From Gaiellasilicea sp035556515 (GTDB taxonomy: Bacteria > Actinomycetota > Thermoleophilia > Gaiellales > Gaiellaceae): a stretch of 5,933 nucleotides of DNA. Positions 1 to 4,449 of this stretch are shown here, one piece after another. Under the pieces are notes generated by a model that saw only the letters and a list, made by a program, of their open reading frames with translations, made no database searches and had not been told where the DNA came from. Each line of letters begins with the position of its first letter. Within the stretch, counting starts at the first letter, position 1. A program made the translations under genes and the position numbers. The stretch is taken from assembly GCA_035556515.1 (NCBI GenBank), contig DATMEO010000082.1:1-5933 (forward strand), given 5' to 3'.

Positions 1-516
1 GATCTGCCGCGCGTAGCGCTCCTCGCCGAAGCGCTTGAAGATCAACGCGAGCTCGCGCTCGTCGGCCTCGTTCACGAGCTCGCGCGCCGAGAGCTCGGCC
101 GCGGTGTCCATGCGCATGTCGAGCGGCGCGTCGGCGGCGTAGCTGAAGCCGCGCTCCGGCCGGTCGAGCTGCATCGAGGAGACACCGAGGTCGAGCAGGA
201 TTGCGTCCGCCTGGACATCGTTGGCGGCCAGCTGGCTGAGGACGAGCGAGAACTCGCCGCGCAGGAAGCGCGCCTGCACGCCGCCGCTGCCCGCCTTGAA
301 GCGATCGAAGTAGGTGCGCGCCGACGGATCGCGGTCGATCGCGATCAGCTTCCCCTCGCCCTGGAGGTCGGTCGCGAGCAGGCGCGAGTGGCCGCCGGCG
401 CCGAAGGTGGCGTCGACGACGGTTTCGCCCGGCTGCACGCCGAGGAGCCCGCGCACCTCCTCCGCGAGCACGGGGACGTGATCAGACGCGCTTCTCTGCA
501 AGACGTTCGGCAACAT
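1..516 (-). CDS. rsmH: RsmH, 16S rRNA (cytosine-1402-N4)-methyltransferase, N-terminal part (cut by window edge)
   Basis: This enzyme (also called MraW) transfers a methyl group from S-adenosylmethionine to N4 of C1402 in the 16S rRNA decoding site. The 172 visible residues are roughly the first half of a family usually 300-330 long; the rest lies left of position 1. Family landmarks are clear: HVPVLAEEV at 13-21, the SAM-binding loop DATFGAGGHS at 35-44, the acidic strand end IAIDRD at 58-63, the block DAILLDLGVSSMQLD at 104-118 followed by RGFSY, and PLDMRMD at 131-137. I chose ATG at 514-516 because AGGGAG (525-530) sits 8 nt upstream; a TTG at 499-501 is a weaker alternative. The start lies inside mraZ, giving a 35-nt overlap that suggests translational coupling. 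It is the second gene of the dcw operon, as in most bacteria. Identification is very secure; only the exact start is open. Confidence 0.96.
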   Translation of the reverse strand, partial: MLPNVLQRSASDHVPVLAEEVRGLLGVQPGETVVDATFGAGGHSRLLATDLQGEGKLIAIDRDPSARTYFDRFKAGSGGVQARFLRGEFSLVLSQLAANDVQADAILLDLGVSSMQLDRPERGFSYAADAPLDMRMDTAAELSARELVNEADERELALIFKRFGEERYARQI

Positions 517-916
517 CGTCAGCACTCCCTTCGACCTTCGTGACGTTGTCGTTCCAGGCGGCGCGATCCCAGATCTCGAGGTGGTCGTGGATGCCCGCCA
601 CGACGACCTCACGCCCGAGCCGGCCGTGTCGGAGCAGCGCCGGCGGGACGAGCACGCGTCCCTGCTTGTCGAGCTCGGCATCCGACGCTGCGCTGAAGAA
701 GAACCGCTTCAGGTCTCTCGCCTCTTTCGAAAAGGGGTCGAGTGTGGCGAGACGGGCCTCGACCAGCGCGTCCCAGTCGCTCCGCGCGTAGACGTCGAGG
801 CAGTCGTCGAGCCCGCGGGTGAGCACGACGCCGCCGGCGAGCGCGTCCCGGAATCGGGCCGGCAGCGTGAGCCGGTTCTTGTCGTCGATCGTGTGCTCGT
901 ATTCGCCGAGGAACAT
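482..916 (-). CDS. mraZ: MraZ, transcriptional regulator of the division/cell-wall (dcw) cluster
   Basis: MraZ is a DNA-binding protein of the AbrB-like swapped-hairpin fold that forms ring-shaped oligomers and controls its own dcw operon. The 144-residue protein has the normal family length and both MraZ repeats: an N-terminal copy starting MFLGEYEHTIDDKNRLTLP with the DxxxR element at 11-15, and a second copy with ELDKQGRVLVPPAL at 81-94. These two hairpins are the DNA-contacting parts in the family. The start is ATG 914-916, which gives the conserved MFLGEY beginning; GGAG at 928-931 is upstream with a rather long 11-nt spacing. An ATG at 922-924 is in another frame. The gene leads the operon and overlaps rsmH at its 3' end. 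Four regularly spaced boxes directly upstream imply autoregulation. Confidence 0.97.
   Translation of the reverse strand: MFLGEYEHTIDDKNRLTLPARFRDALAGGVVLTRGLDDCLDVYARSDWDALVEARLATLDPFSKEARDLKRFFFSAASDAELDKQGRVLVPPALLRHGRLGREVVVAGIHDHLEIWDRAAWNDNVTKVEGSADDVAERLAEKRV
525..530 (-). promoter_or_regulatory. Ribosome binding site of rsmH inside mraZ
   Basis: Minus-strand AGGGAG, 8 nt before ATG 514-516. It lies within the mraZ coding sequence and decides the rsmH start: no comparable Shine-Dalgarno sequence precedes the later TTG at 499-501. Confidence 0.6.
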
Positions 917-936
917 CTGTTCATGCGCTCCTATTT

Positions 937-971
937 CCCACTTCGCCCCACTCTAAACCACGATTCCCCAC
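937..971 (-). promoter_or_regulatory. MraZ operator: four GTGG(G/T) boxes at 10-bp period
   Basis: Read on the minus strand, GTGGG occurs at 967-971, GTGGT at 957-961, GTGGG at 947-951 and GTGGG at 937-941. Each box starts exactly 10 bp after the previous one, leaving 5-nt spacers, so all lie on one face of the helix. MraZ is known to bind arrays of TGGG-type direct repeats with 5-nt spacers upstream of its own gene, so this is very probably its operator. The third box of the array from the mraZ side is degenerate (T in place of the last G). Confidence 0.85.
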
Positions 972-978
972 TTGTCTA
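950..978 (-). promoter_or_regulatory. Candidate mraZ promoter overlapping the MraZ boxes
   Basis: On the minus strand TAGACA (973-978, 5 of 6 matches to TTGACA) is followed after exactly 17 bp by TAGAGT (950-955, 4 of 6 matches to TATAAT). This would start transcription near 943, about 27 nt before the mraZ ATG. Three of the four MraZ boxes fall between or upon these elements, which fits repression by blocking RNA polymerase. This is motif matching only. Confidence 0.45.
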
Positions 979-1020
979 CCCCGGCCGCCCAGGATCACCC
1001 TTTTGCGCAGAATCGGTTCC

Positions 1021-2109
1021 GTGAGCGTCGTCCTGGGAGCACGAGCGTTGAACCGGGCGACGCTCGCGCGGCAGCTGCTGCTGAAGCGCGCCGAGCTGAC
1101 ACCGCTCGCGGCCGTGTCGCACCTCGTCGGGATGCAGGCGCAGGTGCCGCACAACCCGTACACCGCGCTCTGGTCTCGGCTCGACGGGTTCCGGCCGGGC
1201 TCGCTCTCGGAGCTGCTGGAGCGCCGCGAGGTGGTGCGGATCGGCGTCATGCGGGCGACGATTCACCTGCTCACCGAGGACGACTGCCTCCTGCTGCGCC
1301 CGCTGACCCAGCCCGTCTTCGAGGGGCAGCTCTGGCGGCATCGCGACCTCTCGCCGCACCTGCGCGGCATCGACCTGGATCCCGTCGTCGAGGCGGGCCG
1401 GGTCATGCTCGAGGAGCCGCGGACGGGAACGGAGCTACGAGCGTTCTTCGCGGCGCGATTTCCGAAACTTGACGCGGCTGCGCTCGTCTATGCCTGCCAG
1501 ATGCGACTCGCGCTCGTGCAGGTGCCGCCCCGCGGGCTCTGGGGGAAGAGCGCACACGTGCGGTGGACGACCGCGGAGGCGTGGCTCGGGCGGCCGCTCG
1601 CGGCCACTCCCTCGCTCGAGGCGGTCGTGCTCCGCTACCTCGCCGCGTTCGGACCCGCGTCGGTGGCGGACGTGACCACGTGGTGCCGCCTCACCCGCCT
1701 ACGCGCGGTCGTCGAGCGGCTGCGGCCGCGGCTCGTCACCTTCCGCGACGAGCGGGGTCGCGAGCTCTTCGACCTCCCCGATGCGCCGCGCCCCGATCCG
1801 GACACGCCCGCGCCGGTGCGCTTTCTGCCCGAGTACGACAACGTCCTCCTCTCGCACGACGACCGCAGCCGCTTCAGGTCCGAACAGGATCACGCGGCGG
1901 CGCTGGCGCTCGGCTGGGGCGCCGGTTGGGGTGCATTGCTGCACGACGGAGTCGTCCGCGGCCGCTGGCGCCTCGAGCCGGAGGGTGTCCTCGTGCGCCA
2001 CGTCCGGCTGCCGAAGAAGGCGGCCGCGTCGATCGCAGCAGAGGGACGACGGCTGACCCGTTTCCTCGGGATCAAGGCCGACGTGCGACTCGAGGCCGTC
2101 AGCCGGTGA
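1021..2109 (+). CDS. AlkZ/YcaQ-like winged-helix (HTH_42) protein, putative DNA glycosylase
   Basis: A 362-residue protein of the HTH_42 superfamily, built from tandem winged helices. Characterised members AlkZ and AlkX/YcaQ excise alkylated bases, including from interstrand crosslinks. Visible hallmarks are LNRATLARQLLL near the N-terminus, GMQAQVP at 37-43 with a Q39-x-Q41 motif matching the catalytic QxQ of AlkZ rather than the QxD of YcaQ, and the conserved FLPEYDNVLLSHDDRSRF at 268-285. Glycosylase activity is inferred; most family members are untested. The start is uncertain. GTG 1021 keeps the full conserved N-terminus but lacks a clear Shine-Dalgarno; TTG 1003 has weak AGGAT upstream (991-995); TTG 1048 has GGGAG (1035-1039) at 8 nt but trims the first helix. 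It is divergent from mraZ, sharing the MraZ operator region, and its 3' end overlaps the PfkB kinase gene by 11 bp on the opposite strand. Confidence 0.85.
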   Translation: MSVVLGARALNRATLARQLLLKRAELTPLAAVSHLVGMQAQVPHNPYTALWSRLDGFRPGSLSELLERREVVRIGVMRATIHLLTEDDCLLLRPLTQPVFEGQLWRHRDLSPHLRGIDLDPVVEAGRVMLEEPRTGTELRAFFAARFPKLDAAALVYACQMRLALVQVPPRGLWGKSAHVRWTTAEAWLGRPLAATPSLEAVVLRYLAAFGPASVADVTTWCRLTRLRAVVERLRPRLVTFRDERGRELFDLPDAPRPDPDTPAPVRFLPEYDNVLLSHDDRSRFRSEQDHAAALALGWGAGWGALLHDGVVRGRWRLEPEGVLVRHVRLPKKAAASIAAEGRRLTRFLGIKADVRLEAVSR

Positions 2110-2902
2110 GGCCGGCGCCGCGGCGGGTGAGCGCGAGCGCGCCCCGCTCGGAGGCGAACGCGAGCGCGTCCGGGATCTCCATCCCCTTCGCGAGCGCGTA
2201 CGTGAGCCCGGCGGCGAAGCAGTCGCCGGCGCCGTACGCGTCCTCGAACGTCCCCGGCGGCGCGGCCGGCTTGTACGGTCCGCCCGGCTGCGCCCAGCCG
2301 CCGAGTGCGCCGGCGGTGGAGACGACGAGACGCGGCGGCGGGTCGAGGTCGCCGGCCTGGTAGCGCTCAGCGTCGTCCTCGCCGCTCGCCACGAGCGCGT
2401 CGAGCTCGACGCCGGCGGCGTGGAGTGTCGGCAGCTCCCGCGCCGTCGCGACGAGCACGCGCGCCCGCCGGGCCTGTCGCACCGCCTCGGCGTCGCCCGC
2501 GGTGAAGTAGACGCCGTCGGTGTTGTCCAGCTCCTCCCACGGCAGCGTGCCCTCGCCCCCGGGCGGGCGTGGCTTGTCGCCGATCACGGTGATCGTGCGC
2601 TCCCCCACGTCGTCCACGTAGCAGAAGCCGCGCCGCTGCGGCCCGTCGCTCTGAGGCGAGTGGACGCGGACGCCGGCGGCCTCGAGCCTCATCCTGCTCT
2701 GCGCGCCGAGGTCGTCGCCGCCGAGCAGGCAGTAGAGCGCGGAGCGGCCGTCGAGCCGCGCCAGCTCCACCGCAGCGACGCCGCCGCCGCCTGCGGGCTC
2801 GGCCCAGCTCTCGGTCGAGCCGACGATCTCGCCCGGCTTGGGTACGGCCTCGACGCGGAGGAACTCGATCCACTCCACATGCCCGACCACAGCGAGGTTC
2901 AC
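2099..2902 (-). CDS. PfkB/ribokinase-family carbohydrate (or nucleoside) kinase
   Basis: PfkB-family kinases phosphorylate sugars or nucleosides with ATP in the cytoplasm; the substrate cannot be told from sequence here. The 267-residue protein carries the C-terminal PfkB signature DAYGAGDCFAAGL (221-233), with GAGD at 224-227 forming the anion hole and D227 the expected catalytic base. VSTAGALGG (194-202) matches the nucleotide-binding strand, and the N-terminal glycine patch AGGGG (37-41) leads into VAAVELARL. The usual asparagine of this N-terminal signature appears to be V42, and the protein is somewhat shorter than the typical 290-320, so it is a divergent subgroup. The start is GTG 2900-2902, giving MNLAVVGHVEW; no in-frame ATG lies nearby. 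A short open frame upstream ends in the overlapping GTGA. The gene is convergent with the glycosylase gene and divergent from the sigma factor. Confidence 0.88.
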   Translation of the reverse strand: MNLAVVGHVEWIEFLRVEAVPKPGEIVGSTESWAEPAGGGGVAAVELARLDGRSALYCLLGGDDLGAQSRMRLEAAGVRVHSPQSDGPQRRGFCYVDDVGERTITVIGDKPRPPGGEGTLPWEELDNTDGVYFTAGDAEAVRQARRARVLVATARELPTLHAAGVELDALVASGEDDAERYQAGDLDPPPRLVVSTAGALGGWAQPGGPYKPAAPPGTFEDAYGAGDCFAAGLTYALAKGMEIPDALAFASERGALALTRRGAGLTG

Positions 2903-2912
2903 GTCCCTGGCC

Positions 2913-2954
2913 GCCTTTCGCTCCCGCCCGGCGGAGCCGGGCTCCGCGAAAGGC
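2913..2954. repeat. Nested inverted repeats between the kinase and sigma factor genes
   Basis: Outer arms GCCTTTCGC (2913-2921) and GCGAAAGGC (2946-2954) are perfect 9-bp inverted repeats. Between them is a near-continuous palindrome, GCGGAGCC (2931-2938), one base, GGCTCCGC (2940-2947), which shares two bases with the outer right arm. As RNA from the kinase promoter it could fold into a hairpin ending 10 nt before the GTG start and hiding the GAAAGG that might serve as ribosome binding site. As DNA it could be a dimer operator. There is no T-tract, so it is not a typical intrinsic terminator. Confidence 0.5.
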
Positions 2955-2990
2955 TGTCGCCCAGGAAGGTGACCGAATTCATGGCGGCAC

Positions 2991-3017
2991 TCTCACAGAT
3001 GCGGCCGTCGCGGCGTT
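2991..3017 (+). promoter_or_regulatory. Candidate ECF-type promoter for the sigma factor-ogt operon
   Basis: TCTCACA (2991-2997), a 16-nt spacer, then CGTT (3014-3017). From memory this resembles the TGTCACA-N16-CGTC type of promoter reported for ECF41/SigJ-like sigma factors, with one mismatch in each element. It would start transcription near 3023-3026, giving a short leader of about 15 nt that contains GGAGG before GTG 3040. Autoregulation by the sigma factor encoded just downstream is an inference. Confidence 0.35.
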
Positions 3018-3029
3018 AGTAGGGATGAT

Positions 3030-3034
3030 GGAGG
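3030..3034 (+). promoter_or_regulatory. Ribosome binding site deciding the sigma factor start
   Basis: GGAGG lies 5 nt before GTG 3040. The upstream in-frame ATG codons at 3025 and 3028 have only AGGG immediately adjacent (3021-3024), too close to work well, so GTG 3040 is preferred. Confidence 0.55.
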
Positions 3035-3039
3035 CAATC

Positions 3040-3498
3040 GTGACCGTCCCCCCGTTCGAGAGCTTCTACGTCGAGCACCGCGACGTGGTGCTCGGATTCC
3101 TGCGCCGGCGGCTCGGCGGACAGGCGGCCGAGGACGCGTTTCAGGAAACGTTCCTGCGTGCGCTCCGCGCCTACGACCGGCTCGACCACGGCGAGCACCT
3201 GCGCGCCTGGGTGCTGACGATCGCCGCGCGGCTCGTGATCGACATGGGCAGGCGCTCGAAACCCGTCTCGCACGAGCTGCCGGAGCTGCCCGTCGAGGAC
3301 GGACGCCCTGCCTACGCCCAGATCGAGCACCTCGCCGGCGGCCTTCCGCCCACCGAGCGGGCCGCCGTCGTGCTCCGCTACGCCTACGACCTCGCCTACG
3401 ACGACATCGCGCTCGCGCTCGACTCCACGCCCGAGGCCGCCCGCCAGGCCGCCTCGTCCGGGGTCCGGCGGTTGCGCTCCAGGAGGATCCACACATGA
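3040..3498 (+). CDS. ECF-type sigma-70 family RNA polymerase sigma factor
   Basis: A 152-residue alternative sigma factor that should direct RNA polymerase to a specific promoter set. Region 2 spans roughly 6-72: FESFYVEHRDVVLGFL, the region 2.2 element AEDAFQETFLRAL at 30-42, and LRAWVLTIAARLVIDMGRR at 54-72. After a short acidic linker, region 4 spans about 102-146, with LPPTERAAVVLRYAYDL and the helix-turn-helix DDIALALDSTPEAARQAAS reading the -35 element. This two-domain layout and size are those of ECF factors. No extra C-terminal domain and no anti-sigma gene are visible. GTG 3040 was chosen for its GGAGG; ATG 3025 would add five residues. The stop overlaps the ogt start by 4 bp (ATGA), so both genes are translated from one message. 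A promoter-like sequence upstream suggests self-activation. Confidence 0.88.
   Translation: MTVPPFESFYVEHRDVVLGFLRRRLGGQAAEDAFQETFLRALRAYDRLDHGEHLRAWVLTIAARLVIDMGRRSKPVSHELPELPVEDGRPAYAQIEHLAGGLPPTERAAVVLRYAYDLAYDDIALALDSTPEAARQAASSGVRRLRSRRIHT
3481..3486 (+). promoter_or_regulatory. Strong ribosome binding site of ogt
   Basis: AGGAGG, a full anti-Shine-Dalgarno match, 8 nt before ATG 3495 and located inside the last codons of the sigma factor gene. It fixes the ogt start and suggests efficient translation of the repair protein. Confidence 0.75.
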
Positions 3499-4055
3499 CC
3501 GTCACGCCCGATCTCGATCTCCGGTTCCGTGAGGCCGCGGCTGCCGAAGGCCTGCTCGACGTCGGCTTCGACGTCGTCGACTCGCCGATCGGCCCGCTGC
3601 TCGTGGCCGCGACCGGCCGCGGCCTCGCCCGCATCTACTTCGACGCCGAGCCCGAGCTGCACCTGGAGCGGCTCGCGAAGGCCTACGGGCCGCGCGTGCT
3701 CCGTTCCGCATCGAGCGTCGGTTCCGCCCACCGCCAGCTGGACGAGTACTTCGCCGGCGACCGCAGCTCATTCGAGCTCGACGTCGACCTGCGCGGCGCC
3801 GCCCCCTTCGCCCGGCAGGTGCTGGACGAGCTCGCACGCGTCCCGTACGGCCGGACGACGACGTACGGCACGCTGGCGGGGAAGGTCGGTGCGCCGCGCG
3901 CGGCGCGGGCGGTCGGGATGGTGATGAACCGGAACCCGATTCCGATCGTGCTCCCCTGCCATCGCGTCGTCGGCGCGAACGGAAGCCTGACCGGCTATGC
4001 GGGCGGGCTTGACGTGAAGGAGCGGCTGCTCCGGCTCGAGGGCGCGCTGCTCTAA
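3495..4055 (+). CDS. ogt: Methylated-DNA-[protein]-cysteine S-methyltransferase (O6-alkylguanine transferase)
   Basis: This suicide repair protein moves an alkyl group from O6-alkylguanine (or O4-alkylthymine) in DNA onto its own cysteine. The 186-residue protein contains the signature IVLPCHRVVG (151-160) with acceptor C155. The other expected residues are present: Y124 and R138 (matching the tyrosine and arginine finger that flip the base out), N147 in the RNP turn before the active site, and E182 completing the hydrogen-bond relay. The N-terminal domain begins around 25 (DVVDSPIGPLLVAAT), preceded by about 24 extra residues found ahead of the usual core. It lacks an Ada-type AraC/AdaA region, so it is Ogt-like rather than a fused regulator. 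It overlaps the ECF sigma gene by 4 bp and is followed 10 nt later by a SnoaL-like gene. The function is secure; the symbol is by family. Confidence 0.95.
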   Translation: MTVTPDLDLRFREAAAAEGLLDVGFDVVDSPIGPLLVAATGRGLARIYFDAEPELHLERLAKAYGPRVLRSASSVGSAHRQLDEYFAGDRSSFELDVDLRGAAPFARQVLDELARVPYGRTTTYGTLAGKVGAPRAARAVGMVMNRNPIPIVLPCHRVVGANGSLTGYAGGLDVKERLLRLEGALL

Positions 4056-4065
4056 GCTCGCCTCG

Positions 4066-4449
4066 ATGACAGACGCCGCAGCCTTCGACCGCTGGCTCGA
4101 AAGCTACTCGGACGCCTGGCGGAGCAACGACGGGGAGCGCATCGGCGCGCTCTTCACCGACGACGCGGTTTACCGGTGGCACCCGTACGACGACGGCGAC
4201 GACATCGCGCGCGGCCGCGATGCAATCGTCCGCGCCTGGCTCGAGGAGCCCGACGATCCCGGCTCGTGGGAGCTCGCCTACGAGCGGGTCGCCGTCGACG
4301 GCGACCTCGGCGTCGCCCGCGCCGTCACGACATACGCCGACACGGGCCAAGGCGAACGCGCCTACCACAACATCTTCCTCGTGCGGCTCGACGACGAGGG
4401 CCGCTGTTTCGACTTCGTCGAGTACTTCATGCGCGTCCCGGATGCGTAG
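4066..4449 (+). CDS. SnoaL/NTF2-like small protein
   Basis: A 127-residue single-domain protein of the NTF2/SnoaL-like fold, a cone-shaped pocket used by many polyketide cyclases, isomerases and binding proteins. Family features are the N-terminal helix FDRWLESYSDAWRSND, the strand FTDDAVYRWHPY (30-41), GRDAIVRAWLE (50-60), and the closing strands ending in FDFVEYFMRV (115-124). The specific ligand or reaction cannot be told. ATG 4066 follows the ogt stop by 10 nt and has no evident Shine-Dalgarno, so translation probably depends on the upstream genes. It completes a plausible sigma-ogt-SnoaL operon. Some ECF sigma factors carry a SnoaL-like domain as a C-terminal regulatory part; here the domain is a separate protein, and a link between the two is only a suggestion. 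Its TAG stop is immediately next to the stop of the convergent regulator gene. Confidence 0.83.
   Translation: MTDAAAFDRWLESYSDAWRSNDGERIGALFTDDAVYRWHPYDDGDDIARGRDAIVRAWLEEPDDPGSWELAYERVAVDGDLGVARAVTTYADTGQGERAYHNIFLVRLDDEGRCFDFVEYFMRVPDA

Noticed and set aside
709..924. Alternative mraZ-region start at ATG 922-924
   Set aside because: It is out of frame with MraZ and encodes a Ser/Thr/Arg-rich shadow; GGAG is only 3 nt from it.
1563..2363. Plus-strand 266-codon frame overlapping the glycosylase and kinase genes
   Set aside because: Arg/Ala/Pro-rich with no domain; it crosses two confident genes in other frames.
2931..2947. Intrinsic terminator at the GC-rich palindrome
   Set aside because: It lies upstream of both flanking genes, not downstream of any, and has no T-run on either strand.
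4036..4066. TCGAGG/CCTCGA 6-bp inverted repeat around the SnoaL start
   Set aside because: Short arms with a 19-nt loop are expected by chance in such GC-rich DNA; there is no T-tract or other support.
2993..4368. Long minus-strand open frames opposite the sigma, ogt and SnoaL genes
   Set aside because: They are Arg/Pro/Ala-rich, lack any recognisable motif, and lie opposite well-supported genes. High GC removes stop codons from these frames.
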